Shown here one piece after another: positions 1 to 8,034 of a stretch of 64,000 bases of DNA. This DNA comes from Micromonospora antibiotica (lineage in GTDB: Bacteria; Actinomycetota; Actinomycetes; Mycobacteriales; Micromonosporaceae), in the NCBI RefSeq assembly GCF_017599305.1, contig NZ_JAGFWR010000024.1:28755-92754 (forward strand). The letters run 5' to 3'. A program made the translations under genes and the position numbers. Positions within the stretch are counted from its first letter, which is position 1. Every line of letters begins with the position of its first letter. The notes below the pieces were generated by a model. That model had not been told where the DNA came from. It did no database searches and saw only the letters and a list, made by a program, of their open reading frames with translations.

Positions 1-305
1 TCGCTGGCGTTGCGGGTGGCCGGTCCGAGGTCCTCGATGAGCATGCCGAGGGTGTCGTCGATGGTGACGGAGTTGTGGACCTGCGGCACGGGGATGCTGT
101 GGGTGGCCAGGTGTCGCAGTGTGTGGTCTTCGTTGGTGAACGGGCTGGTGGCGTACTTGAAGACGATGGTGGTGTCGTCGGTCAGGTGGAGGCGTTCGAC
201 GCCGCTGAGCTGCCAGATCCGTATCGGTTCGCGGCGGACGACCTCAATGTCGGCGGCATGGGTCAGGGCGGCCAGGAGTGCGCTCGTGACCTGTTCGGTG
301 ATCAC
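1..305 (-). CDS. Phosphotransferase (APH/choline-kinase fold) N-terminal part, partial
   Basis: The gene runs off the left edge, so only about 101 N-terminal residues are visible. They read as the N-lobe of an aminoglycoside-phosphotransferase-like kinase: a strand containing VFKYAT supplies the candidate ATP-binding lysine, and the hinge-like MLIEDLGPAT follows. The catalytic HxD loop lies outside the window, so the substrate cannot be named. The GTG start at 305 overlaps the stop of the upstream HD-domain gene by four bases (GTGA), which indicates translational coupling. A small-molecule or protein kinase role is inferred from fold resemblance only. Confidence 0.6.
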   Translation of the reverse strand, partial: MITEQVTSALLAALTHAADIEVVRREPIRIWQLSGVERLHLTDDTTIVFKYATSPFTNEDHTLRHLATHSIPVPQVHNSVTIDDTLGMLIEDLGPATRNAS

Positions 306-898
306 GGGCCGGACTCCTGGAGCCGGGCCCGGGCGGTAGCCGCGTCTTGCTGAAGCAGAGCCAGGACGTGTCCGAGCTGGCTGCTCATGCTGGTAGGCAC
401 CCGACCGGTTGCGGCCTGGTGAAAGTCCTGGAAGTGCGGCAGGAGTCTGAGGAGGTCGGGTCGGGCGGTGAAGAAGGCGTCCGGGTTGCCGCTGGAGTGG
501 GCGCGTCGTCGTAGCGAGTCGAGGGCGACGATCTTGTCAGCGGTGGAGGCGAGCAGGACGGGCCGGTCGTCGGTGACGATCGGTGGGTCGGGCTGGTCGA
601 GGGCGTGGTGTTCGACCTGTAACGCTCGGATGATTCGTGGCACCTCTGGCCCGTATGCAGCGGTGAGGATGGTGTCGAGGTCCACGTCGGGCGGGGCGAA
701 TTCCGGGGCGTCGTGCAGGAGCGTGGCGGCGGTCAGCTCCGGGGATGCGTCGGGTAGGTGTCGGGTGAGGGTGACCGCGACCCGGACGGCGTGGACGAGG
801 GCCGGTCGTTCGTCGATGGTCTGTCCGGCGCACCAGGTGCGGGCGTCGGTGAGGGCGTGGCGGACGAGTGGGTGCCGTGGCGCGGCGAGAGTGGTCAC
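302..898 (-). CDS. HD-domain phosphohydrolase
   Basis: This 198-residue protein carries the metal-binding pattern of small HD hydrolases: a histidine at about residue 36, the LLHDAPE motif with His62-Asp63, and a distal aspartate in STADKIVALD at about 121. Proteins of this size and spacing resemble bacterial (p)ppGpp or nucleotide hydrolases of the HD superfamily, but no synthetase domain is present and the substrate is unknown. The start is a GTG with an AGGAAGG ribosome-binding site upstream. It is divergent from the gene at 932 and shares a GTGA overlap with the downstream kinase-like gene, so the two probably work together. Confidence 0.75.
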   Translation of the reverse strand: MTTLAAPRHPLVRHALTDARTWCAGQTIDERPALVHAVRVAVTLTRHLPDASPELTAATLLHDAPEFAPPDVDLDTILTAAYGPEVPRIIRALQVEHHALDQPDPPIVTDDRPVLLASTADKIVALDSLRRRAHSSGNPDAFFTARPDLLRLLPHFQDFHQAATGRVPTSMSSQLGHVLALLQQDAATARARLQESGP

Positions 899-931
899 TG
901 TCGGTGCCCTTCCTGGTCATAGCATGGGTGG

Positions 932-1381
932 GTGGATGGTCCGCTGCCCGAGTGGTGTGAGCGCACCTGTGTGGTGTGTCCGGCGCAGGAGTTGGGTCCG
1001 GGCCGGTTCGACGTGGTCGACCGGCCGGGCCCTGATTTCGCGTACGACCGGGCAGTGGGTTGGCGGGTCGACCCGGACGGGCATCCGGTGTGTGTGCACC
1101 CGTACCGCGTCGGTATGCCGCCGGGCCGGTACGCCTCGGCCGGTGTGCCGTTGCCGGAGCCGAACGTGGCGGTCCCGACGCCGACCCCGGCGGCGCTGGA
1201 GTTGCCGACCGAGGTGGATGACCTGGAGGGGTGGTTGGTCGCCACGCTGCGGGTCGCGGCACCCGAGCAGCTGTTCGCCGCGGTCGCGCGGGCGGAACGG
1301 CAGGCCGGCGAACGGTTCGCACCCGGCGCGGTCGTGCAGACCCTACGCCGGGTGCTCTCCGTCGAACTCGCCAACCGGTAG
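932..1381 (+). CDS. Unknown small cytoplasmic protein
   Basis: This 149-residue protein is not recognised. The first half holds two cysteines (CERTCVVC) and a Tyr/Pro-rich segment; the C-terminal half is a predicted helical segment (DDLEGWLVATLRVAAPEQ onward). The strand was preferred to the overlapping minus-strand frames because its composition is balanced, whereas the others are rich in Arg, Pro and Thr. It starts with GTG 33 bases from the divergent HD gene, so both genes share one short regulatory interval. No signal peptide or membrane segment is visible. Confidence 0.55.
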   Translation: MDGPLPEWCERTCVVCPAQELGPGRFDVVDRPGPDFAYDRAVGWRVDPDGHPVCVHPYRVGMPPGRYASAGVPLPEPNVAVPTPTPAALELPTEVDDLEGWLVATLRVAAPEQLFAAVARAERQAGERFAPGAVVQTLRRVLSVELANR

Positions 1382-1388
1382 ACGGGGG

Positions 1389-1991
1389 TCAGACCGCCGC
1401 GGGGGTGGGCTGGGTGTCGAAGGTGATGGTGTGGCTTCGCTCTCCCCGGCCGAACCCGGCGGGTCCGTAGTGGGCGTCGAGGATGCCCAGCCGGCGGCTG
1501 ACCTCGGCCGCGTCGAGCCAGTACCGCAGCGGTTGCTCACCCCATCCGGCCGCCGCGTAGTAGTCGTCGGTCACGCATCCTCGGGTGTAGCCGAAGTCCT
1601 CCAGCTCGGTGGCGTGGGGGAACACCACCTGGAGGTCGGCCTGCATCCGGCTCATCAGGGTGAACTGCGCGAGCACGGCGTGGACCATCTCGTCCACCGG
1701 CGCCGCAACCAGCAGCTCCGCCTTCTCCTCGTCACCTCCGGTCAGCTCGTACACCGCCGCTTTCAGCGCGAGGACCCGCAGCGCCTCCACCAGCAGCGGC
1801 CCCGCGTCCCGCTCCAGCGACCACTCGCTCACCGTCGGGTAGCCGGTGAACGTGGCCCAGCAGGACGAGTACCGCATCGAGGAACCGTTGAGCCGCTCCC
1901 AGCCGGGGTGCTCCCGCATCGCGTCCAGGATCTGCGCCGCCCGTCGCCCGACCGCCTCCGGAGCCGGCATCCGCGTCGTCGTCACCGTCAT
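1389..1991 (-). CDS. Unknown protein, weakly GRDP-like; decayed copy exists near 55.7 kb
   Basis: This 200-residue cytoplasmic protein starts at an ATG preceded by GGGAAGGGACAG; a longer frame upstream lacks such a site. The segment VDEMVHAVLAQFTLMSRM, followed by a Phe-Pro-His stretch, loosely resembles the WHxHxLDT region of glycine-rich-domain (GRDP-like) proteins, but the resemblance is weak and no function is assigned. It ends eight bases after the convergent gene at 932-1381. A degenerate second copy of its 5' end and upstream DNA occurs at about 55782-55912, beside relic CRISPR repeats. Confidence 0.6.
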   Translation of the reverse strand: MTVTTTRMPAPEAVGRRAAQILDAMREHPGWERLNGSSMRYSSCWATFTGYPTVSEWSLERDAGPLLVEALRVLALKAAVYELTGGDEEKAELLVAAPVDEMVHAVLAQFTLMSRMQADLQVVFPHATELEDFGYTRGCVTDDYYAAAGWGEQPLRYWLDAAEVSRRLGILDAHYGPAGFGRGERSHTITFDTQPTPAAV

Positions 1992-2134
1992 GGCCTGTCC
2001 CTTCCCGTACGTTGGGGGTGAAGGGCGCGGGGGCCGAGCACTGCTTTGCGTCGACCACCGCACCCGTTACCAACGACGGTATGGGCGCTGGCGGGCGTCG
2101 ATGGAGAGTGTGTTGTCGGGCGTAGACGCGCCAC

Positions 2135-2153
2135 GTTCACACCCCGTGTGAAC
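2135..2153. promoter_or_regulatory. 19-bp perfect inverted repeat, likely operator
   Basis: GTTCACAC and GTGTGAAC are separated by CCC in the interval between the minus-strand gene starting at 1991 and the helix-turn-helix regulator starting at 2201. One more C/G pair extends the dyad on each side. The position 48 bases upstream of the regulator start suggests an autoregulatory operator; this is inference from symmetry and location. Confidence 0.45.
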
Positions 2154-2200
2154 GCGGCGAAACACTTCGATCGTCGCCCGGTTGGCCATAGGCTGGCGGG

Positions 2201-3538
2201 GTGGCCGAGGCGAACATCCTGCTCGATGCCCTCCTCGAACGCGCCGGGCTGTCCCACGCCGGCCTGGCCAAGCAACTCAACACCTTCGACGGTCGACTGC
2301 GCTACGACCACGCATCCGTCGCCCGGTGGATCCGGGACCATGCGATCCCCCGGGACCCGGTGCCGGTGCCGGTGATGATCTGCCGCATCGTCGGCGGCCG
2401 GCTCGGTATCCCCCTGACCCTGGCCGACATCGGCATGACCAGGAACGGCGACTATGCCGATCCGCCCGGCCTCCCGCAGGTGGTGGACCGGGCTGCCGCG
2501 CTGTGGCGCAGCGACCAGAAGGGTCACACACGAAGGTCGACCGTCAACGGGTCGCAGGCGATAGCACCGGTATGGGAGTGGGAGAACCCACCCGAAGACG
2601 AAGACGTGTCGCACCTCGGGCACCGGCGGATCGACCCCACCGACATCGCCGGACTACGAAACGCGCGAGCCCGCTACCAGGAGATGTACCGGCGGGTCGG
2701 CGGAGTACCGGTCAAGGCCCGCGTCGTGGCAACCCTCACCGCCCAGGCCACACCCTTGCTGCGCGCGTCCTACGACAACGCCCGGGGGCGCGAGCTGTAC
2801 CGGGCCGTGGGCGGACTCGCTGCCCTGGCCGGCGTCTGCGCCTACGACGCCGACCAACAACCCCTGGCACAACGACACCTGCTGACCGCGCTGCGGCTGG
2901 CTAAAGCCTCCGGTGACCGGGCGTTCGGCGCCTACGTCGTGGCACTGATGGCCAACCAGGCGCTCTACCTGGACGAACATCGGCTCGTCGTGCAGTACGC
3001 CCAAGCAGCCCTCCGCGCTGCCGGCACCACCATCTCCCCGGCCCTGACCGCAGACCTGCACGCCCTCGCCGGCAAGGCGTACGCACGCATGGGCGACGCG
3101 ACCGGCAGCCACCCGCACCTCCGGCACGCCGAGACCCTCGCCGGCCGCATCCCCCACGCAGGAAGCCCAGTCGAGGTGTCGTACGTGCAACCAGGCCTGG
3201 TTGAAACCCAGATCGCTGAGGCCCTCCGCAGGCTCGGCGATCTCACCGCCGCGCAGACCTACGCCGAGGAATCCGTACGGACCAGCACCATCACCCACCT
3301 ACGTGGCCAGGCCCACCGGTACGCGGGACTGTCACTCATCCTGACCGCGCGAGGCGACCTCGACCGCAGCGCGCACACCGCCGCCCACATGCTCGACCGG
3401 GTCACCGGCATGGAATCCGGACGCCTGCACGACCGGGTAACCCAGGTCATCACCGCCCTACGCCCCCACGCCGCCCACCCCGCCGTAGCCGACCTCCTCG
3501 ACCGTGCACACCCGCACCTACCACCGATGGGAACCTGA
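2201..3538 (+). CDS. Helix-turn-helix/TPR-like transcriptional regulator
   Basis: This 445-residue protein begins with a short XRE-like DNA-binding segment (LLDALLERAGLSHAGLAKQL, then HASVARWI). It continues with a long helical repeat region of about residues 170-430 that looks like TPR hairpins, for example QRHLLTALRLAKASGDRAFG and QTYAEESVRTSTITHLRGQA. This layout is common in actinobacterial cytoplasmic regulators that sense peptides or metabolites through their TPRs. The GTG start follows a GGCGGG stretch. Its stop overlaps the start of the Nudix gene (TGATG), so the two form a coupled operon. Its ligand is unknown. Confidence 0.75.
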   Translation: MAEANILLDALLERAGLSHAGLAKQLNTFDGRLRYDHASVARWIRDHAIPRDPVPVPVMICRIVGGRLGIPLTLADIGMTRNGDYADPPGLPQVVDRAAALWRSDQKGHTRRSTVNGSQAIAPVWEWENPPEDEDVSHLGHRRIDPTDIAGLRNARARYQEMYRRVGGVPVKARVVATLTAQATPLLRASYDNARGRELYRAVGGLAALAGVCAYDADQQPLAQRHLLTALRLAKASGDRAFGAYVVALMANQALYLDEHRLVVQYAQAALRAAGTTISPALTADLHALAGKAYARMGDATGSHPHLRHAETLAGRIPHAGSPVEVSYVQPGLVETQIAEALRRLGDLTAAQTYAEESVRTSTITHLRGQAHRYAGLSLILTARGDLDRSAHTAAHMLDRVTGMESGRLHDRVTQVITALRPHAAHPAVADLLDRAHPHLPPMGT

Positions 3539-4077
3539 TGCGCTGGACAGTTCACTCCGAACGCGACCTCTACCGCGACCAGTGGGTCCACGTCGCCAGC
3601 GCCGACGTCGAGCTACCCGACGGCCGGCACCTCGACCACCGGATCATCCGCACCGCAGCACCCGGAGCCGGCCTCGCCGTCGTCACCGACAACAAGGTGC
3701 TCCTCATCTGGCGGCACCGGTTCATCACCGACACCTGGGGCTGGGAAATCCCCCACGGCAGCATCCGCCCCGGCGAAGACCCCGCCGACGCGGCCGCCCG
3801 GGAAGCCGAGGAGGAGACCGGCTGGCGACCCGAGCGACCGATCCGCCCACTCGTCTACAGCCAACCCTCGCCCGGCCTCATGACCAGCGAACACCACATC
3901 TTCACCGCTAACGCCGCCACCCACGTTGGCCCACCCAAGGACAGCTTCGAGAGCGACAAGGTGGAATGGGTGCCACTTGCCGACATCCCAGAGCTCATCA
4001 ACAAACGGCAGATCGTCGCGGGAACGACCCTCGTCGCACTGCTCTACCTGCTCGTTGGCCACCCCGCCACGGGCTGA
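3538..4077 (+). CDS. Nudix hydrolase
   Basis: This 179-residue protein has a complete Nudix box at about residues 74-96: a Gly, five residues, Glu, seven residues, then REAEEETGW. It is therefore expected to hydrolyse a nucleoside-diphosphate-linked compound with Mg2+ in the cytoplasm. The preceding HRFITDTWGWEIPHG segment is typical of ADP-ribose or NDP-sugar type Nudix enzymes, but the substrate is not deducible. The ATG overlaps the regulator stop by one base. The gene ends about 105 bases before the first decayed CRISPR repeat. Confidence 0.9.
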   Translation: MRWTVHSERDLYRDQWVHVASADVELPDGRHLDHRIIRTAAPGAGLAVVTDNKVLLIWRHRFITDTWGWEIPHGSIRPGEDPADAAAREAEEETGWRPERPIRPLVYSQPSPGLMTSEHHIFTANAATHVGPPKDSFESDKVEWVPLADIPELINKRQIVAGTTLVALLYLLVGHPATG

Positions 4078-4182
4078 CGCCGGCAACTCTGTGCGCGCAG
4101 GCAAAGGGGGGCGGCTTCAGCCGGGCCACCTCCGTGCATGCGGGCGGGGGAAGCACTCCGGTGCTGGCCGCCACATTCCCAC

Positions 4183-4820
4183 GAAATTTCCCCGCATGTG
4201 CGAGGAGCAGCGGAAGCCGAGTCGGGTCGAGACGTCGCCCGTGGGATCACCCCCGCATGCGCGGGGAGCAGACCACCCGGTACCCGGTCACGATCTCCCG
4301 GCCTGGATCACCCCCCGCATGTGCGGGGAGCAGGTGCCGGGTAGGGCCGAAGAGCTGGCTCAGCTGGGACCACCCCCGCATGCGCGGGGAGCAGATGACC
4401 TTCAGCACCGCCGCCCGGTGCGCCGCCGGATCACCCCCGCATGCGCGGGGAGCAGCGTGCTCTGCGGTAGGGGCGGCCGACGCGGTGCGGATCACCCCCG
4501 CATGCGCGGGGAGCAGAGGAAGTCCATCGTCTCCCGCACGGCGCCGGCGGGATCACCCCCGCATGCGCGGGGAGCAGGGAACCGGCGGCGGGCCCCCTCC
4601 TGGTCCGCCGGGATCACCCCGCATGCGCGGGGAGCAGCCCGCGCCGACCGGCCGGGAGATCCCTCGGTCGGGATCACCCCCGCATGCGCGGGGAGCAGGC
4701 GATGTGCTCGTCGTACGCCTTGTTCGCCGCGGGATCACCCCCGCATGCGCGGGGAGCAGCTGGCCGTCGGGGCGTCGTGGTACGGCGGCATGGGATCACC
4801 CCCGCATGCGCGGGGAGCAG
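4183..4820 (-). CRISPR. Type I-E-like CRISPR array, ten repeats plus one decayed repeat
   Basis: Ten near-identical 28-base repeats begin at 4244, 4305, 4367, 4428, 4489, 4550, 4611, 4671, 4732 and 4793. Each begins GGATCACCCCCG and ends GCGGGGAGCAG, with an internal CCCCGC/GCGGGG dyad. All spacers are 33 bases. The copy at 4305 has one extra C and a T variant, that at 4367 has GGACC, and that at 4611 lacks one C. A poorly conserved eleventh copy lies at 4183-4210, one period to the left. Reverse-complemented, the repeat reads CTGCTCCCCGCG and matches the usual I-E transcript orientation. The decayed end at the left and the AT-rich flank at the right both indicate transcription on the minus strand. 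No cas gene is visible in the window. Confidence 0.97.
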
Positions 4821-4910
4821 ACTTCTTGACCTGGGGCGCTAAAGATCAACTACGCTGTTTTTCTTCACTTTGACTGGCGGCCTATTCATGTGGTCGGTCC
4901 TTGTTCCGCT
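4821..4910 (-). promoter_or_regulatory. Putative CRISPR leader
   Basis: The sequence immediately right of the last intact repeat is markedly more AT-rich than its surroundings (GATCAACTACGC, then GTTTTTCTTCACTTTG). It lies on the side expected for the leader given the repeat orientation and the repeat decay at the far end. It probably holds the array promoter and the spacer-acquisition site. From here to 5118 no convincing gene is seen. Confidence 0.6.
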
Positions 4911-5118
4911 GGTTGAGGCTCGCGGCTCATGCACAGGGGATGGTAGCCAACGCGAAGTCGGCGGTGGCGGTGGCTATCGTGGACATACCGGGCAGAGTCC
5001 GTAGGGGCGTACGCGTTGTGACTTGGCTTTGCGGCTCTTCACGGGCATGCCATCCCACCGTCACCTACATCGAAGATGATGGTTGCATCTGCTGTTGATG
5101 GTGACCTGGAGGCATGGC

Positions 5119-5793
5119 ATGTCAGGACTGACCACGAAGACGTCCGGGCTGGCCCGACCCCGGGTGCGCGCCGTGACGCTGGCACTCGCCATGCTCGTCG
5201 GCGCAGCCCTCTCGGTGGGCATTGCGGGGACGGCGGCGGCGACGCCGCCGGGGATCCCGTCGAAGGCGACGGCGCAGTCGCAGCTCAATGCCCTCACCGT
5301 CGCCGCCGAGGGTTCCACCAGTGGCTACTCCCGGGATCTGTTCCCGCACTGGATCACCGTCAGCGGCAGCTGCGACACCCGTGAACAGGTCCTCAAGCGT
5401 GACGGCACCTCGGTCGTGGTCAACTCTTCGTGCCAGGCCACGTCGGGGCGGTGGTACAGCCCGTACGACGGGGCGACCTGGACCGCCGCGTCGGACGTCG
5501 ACATCGACCACGTGGTCCCTTTGGTGGAGGCGTGGCGTTCCGGGGCGAGTTCCTGGACGACCAGCCGCCGGCAGAGCTTCGCCAACGACCTGTCCGGCCC
5601 GCAACTGATCGCGGTGACCGACAACGTCAACCAGTCCAAGAGCGACCAGGACCCGTCGACGTGGCAGCCACCGCTGTCGTCGTACCGGTGCACCTACAGC
5701 AAGATGTGGATCACAGTGAAGTACACCTGGGGCCTACGTCTGCAGTCATCGGAGAAGTCCGCCCTACAGAGCATGCTCAACACCTGCTCCTGA
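5119..5793 (+). CDS. Secreted HNH endonuclease family protein (DUF1524-like)
   Basis: This 224-residue protein starts at the ATG six bases after GGAGG; in-frame ATGs further upstream lack such a site. A signal peptide of about 42 residues (hydrophobic VTLALAMLVGAALSVGIAG, cleavage near TAAA) directs export. The mature part has the DIDHVVPLVEAW motif near residue 127 and later NVNQSKSDQDPSTW, the signature His/Asn/Asp set of the DUF1524 branch of HNH nucleases. Three or more cysteines suggest a disulfide-stabilised extracellular enzyme. The likely role is nucleic-acid degradation outside the cell, inferred from the family. Confidence 0.85.
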   Translation: MSGLTTKTSGLARPRVRAVTLALAMLVGAALSVGIAGTAAATPPGIPSKATAQSQLNALTVAAEGSTSGYSRDLFPHWITVSGSCDTREQVLKRDGTSVVVNSSCQATSGRWYSPYDGATWTAASDVDIDHVVPLVEAWRSGASSWTTSRRQSFANDLSGPQLIAVTDNVNQSKSDQDPSTWQPPLSSYRCTYSKMWITVKYTWGLRLQSSEKSALQSMLNTCS

Positions 5794-5835
5794 GACTGAC
5801 AGTTGGATCGGCCGACCAAAGCTCGCCGAGCGTCA

Positions 5836-5855
5836 GCTGGCACCGGCCTGCCAGC
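5836..5855. terminator. Weak convergent hairpin
   Basis: GCTGGCA and TGCCAGC form a 7-bp stem around CCGGCC between the convergent genes ending at 5793 and 5921. No T-run follows, as is usual in such GC-rich genomes. Confidence 0.35.
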
Positions 5856-5920
5856 GGGCACATGGGCCGGCGGCCAGTGGACTCTGCAAATCTCCGGGAA
5901 GTCGTCCGGCCCGGTGATGC

Positions 5921-6898
5921 TCACCCTGCGCGGGCCCGCATAGATGCCTCTGGTCGCGTCCAGGTGGAGCGGCGTGTGGGGACTGCTTCCTTGGATTCGA
6001 CGTCGAGGTCGAGGATGTCCAGTTCTGCAGAGTCGCCGAGTTTGAGCAGGGTCAAGATCCGGGTGATCAGGAATCGGCGAACCGCCCGTCGTCGGGGCGT
6101 GCCGTCGTGTGCGCGGAGGTGCTCACGCATTTTCTGCCAGGCGTCCGACTCGCTGCTGGGAGTGGCGACGCGGGCCGTGGCGAAGAACCGTCGGCAGCGC
6201 TGTCGGGGCTGGGTCTCGACGGCGGCGATCTCTGTGACGATGTGCTGCAAGAGCCGCATCTGCCTCTCGACCTCGGCGCGCTGCCGGGCAAGATCGTCGA
6301 CCTCGTGTCGGGCGGCGTCGATGATCACCTTGACGTCGGCACGGGCTTGGCGGAGCAGTGCGCTGGCCTGACGTCGGGCACTGCTGATGATCTCGTCGGT
6401 GGTTTCGACGCCGGCGGCGTGTTCGACTGCGGGGCAACAGTCGGCGGTCAGCGGCGACAGGGGAGCGGGGTCGCCGTCGTCGTGGGGGCGGTAGCCGGCC
6501 TTCGCGGCGACTTGGTACCACCGGCGGGCCCGGGCCAGGTCGTCGTCGGGTCTCGGGGTGGTGTCGATGCTGGTGTTGGCGGTGAGCACGGAGCGATATT
6601 CGAGCAGCATCGCCAGGCGTACGGCGGCGTCGGCGACATCGCGGACCGCGGCGATGTGGAGCCAGTGCTCGGCGAGGTCTCGTTGCCCATGGATTTGGTA
6701 GTGCACACCGAGCAGGTAGGCGGCATGGCCGAGTTCGACGTCGGCGATGGTGTCGTCCATCTGTCGGCGCTGCTTCGGGTTGGCCGCCCGGCGTGCGTGC
6801 AGGTGCAGGACCCGCCGGGCCTCGACCGAGGTGTTGCGGGTCGACCGGGGACCCAGGCAGGTGTCTACGGCATGTTTTAGTTCGTCGGCAATGCTCAC
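5921..6898 (-). CDS. Sel1-like/coiled-coil protein
   Basis: The 325-residue protein has an N-terminal helical part with Sel1/TPR-like segments (GHAAYLLGVHYQIHGQRDLA and DDDLARARRWYQVAAKAGYR). A long amphipathic coiled coil follows at about residues 170-225, rich in Arg, Glu and Gln (ARQRAEVERQMRLLQHIV). The tail is basic. There is no signal peptide. Its GTG start overlaps the stop of the sigma-region-4 gene (GTGA). A role as partner or regulator of that sigma-like protein is inferred from the coupling only. Confidence 0.65.
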   Translation of the reverse strand: MSIADELKHAVDTCLGPRSTRNTSVEARRVLHLHARRAANPKQRRQMDDTIADVELGHAAYLLGVHYQIHGQRDLAEHWLHIAAVRDVADAAVRLAMLLEYRSVLTANTSIDTTPRPDDDLARARRWYQVAAKAGYRPHDDGDPAPLSPLTADCCPAVEHAAGVETTDEIISSARRQASALLRQARADVKVIIDAARHEVDDLARQRAEVERQMRLLQHIVTEIAAVETQPRQRCRRFFATARVATPSSESDAWQKMREHLRAHDGTPRRRAVRRFLITRILTLLKLGDSAELDILDLDVESKEAVPTRRSTWTRPEASMRARAG

Positions 6899-7245
6899 GT
6901 GAGGTTCCCTCCGTCGAGGTCGGGTCTCGCGCCGGCCATTCGTCCAGCCAGCCGCTCGTACAGGGTGCGCAGTCCTCGGGCTTTGTGGGTCTTGAGGGCC
7001 GACACGCTGATACCGAGGATTTCCGCGGCGGTGGACTGGTCGAGGTCACAGACTTCAGTCAGCACCACGGCTTCCCGTTGTCGGGTCGGCAGCCGACGCA
7101 ATGCGGCGAGCAGGTCCAGTTTCTGATCCAGGTCACGGCCAGGATCAGCGGTGTGTTCCTCGGTGTCGTGGTGTTGTTCCAGTGAGTCCATCTGCACCGG
7201 TACGGCATTGCGCCGGGCGAGCTGCTGGCGTGCCAACCGGTACAT
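6895..7245 (-). CDS. Sigma-70 region 4 protein, region 2 missing or frame-disrupted
   Basis: The 116 residues contain a good ECF-type sigma region 4: LRRLPTRQREAVVLTEVCDL, then a helix-turn-helix with STAAEILGISVSALKTHKAR. The promoter-melting region 2 is absent. Coding-like residues GRYSRPEIL continue upstream of the ATG in the same frame but meet a TGA, while the neighbouring frame carries an in-phase-looking segment ending YELAG. The gene may be a frameshifted ECF sigma factor or a natural region-4-only regulator. It is translationally coupled to the Sel1/coiled-coil gene. Confidence 0.7.
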   Translation of the reverse strand: MYRLARQQLARRNAVPVQMDSLEQHHDTEEHTADPGRDLDQKLDLLAALRRLPTRQREAVVLTEVCDLDQSTAAEILGISVSALKTHKARGLRTLYERLAGRMAGARPDLDGGNLT

Positions 7246-7587
7246 CAGGATCTCGGGCCGCGAGTAGCGGCCCCAGTATCACCGGCGAGTTCGTAGTGTC
7301 CGTGTCGGAGGTTCTGAGCGAAGGCATGCCGGCGATGATCGTCTGGGCGGTGCGGTCGGAACATAGTCCGCGCCGCCGCTCGTCGAGCCCGTGACGAGTG
7401 ATTGGCAGGCTCGCGGCGGACCGCATTGCCGACGGATGGACCGCCGAGCGCTGGCTGTGGCGCTGGTTCGACATCCGCGCGAAGCTCCGGCCCACCACCC
7501 GCTTCCGCTTCACCTGCGACGGATGAGCCGTGGGAGTTCTTCGGCCTGTTTCTGGATGAGTTAGGGCCAAGCATCGATACTGGGAGT
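7246..7587. other. Interval with possible gene remnants
   Basis: No intact gene is visible. On the minus strand, residues before the sigma-like gene may be its disrupted N-terminal part. On the plus strand, about 7402-7527 reads as a protein-like tail containing GWTAERWLWRWFDIRAKLRP before a TGA, perhaps the end of a deleted gene. Neither fragment has a recognisable start. Confidence 0.35.
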
Positions 7588-8034
7588 GTGAGTCCTAGTG
7601 GTGATCATGTGTGGGTGCTCCGGCTAAGGGTGATCATGATGGCCGTAGCGGTCGGGGTCGGTGCGGCCGGGATCGTCGTGGTGTTGGCAGGGCAGGGGTT
7701 GGACCGGGCGGAGAAGTGGGTGTCTGTGGTCGTGGGATCCGGGTCGGTAGTCCTTTCCGCAGCGGGGCTTGTGCTGGGCTGGCTTACCTGGCGTCAGAGC
7801 CAGACCGGGGCCGCGCTGCAGCCGGTAAACGCCAGCGGTTCCGGGGCGGTGGCGATCGGCGGCGACAGTCGTGGCGAGATAGAGGTCAATGTGTTGGATG
7901 TATCAGATGTTCCCCCAGTTTATCCGCCAGTTCCGTATGGGGTGTGCGCTAGTGGTGCCGGGTCGGTGGCGATCGGCGGCGACAGCACCGCACCGATCCG
8001 TACCTCTGTTTCCGGCAGGGGCGATACCGCATGA
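7588..8034 (+). CDS. Small two-helix membrane protein with repeated IGGD motif (putative NLR partner)
   Basis: From the GTG after TGGGAG this is a 148-residue protein. Two hydrophobic helices at about 15-35 and 44-68 form a membrane hairpin. The tail holds two copies of a Gly-rich motif, VNASGSGAVAIGGDSRGEI (79-98) and VCASGAGSVAIGGDSTAPI (119-138). A third copy lies at the N terminus of the next gene's product, an NB-ARC ATPase, and the two genes overlap by ATGA. A motif shared between an effector C terminus and an NLR N terminus is the known layout of amyloid-signalling bacterial NLR pairs. By analogy this protein could be a membrane effector, which is inference. Confidence 0.6.
   Translation: MSPSGDHVWVLRLRVIMMAVAVGVGAAGIVVVLAGQGLDRAEKWVSVVVGSGSVVLSAAGLVLGWLTWRQSQTGAALQPVNASGSGAVAIGGDSRGEIEVNVLDVSDVPPVYPPVPYGVCASGAGSVAIGGDSTAPIRTSVSGRGDTA

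Noticed and set aside
4122..4155. A possible further decayed CRISPR repeat one period left of 4183.
   Set aside because: Similarity (GGGCCACCTCCG, GCATGCGGGCGGGGG) is too weak to separate from chance GC-rich dyads, though the spacing of about 61 bases fits.
3926..4873. Long open frames reading through the CRISPR array (PPHARGA-type repeated peptides).
   Set aside because: They arise from translation of the 61-base CRISPR period and do not represent genes.
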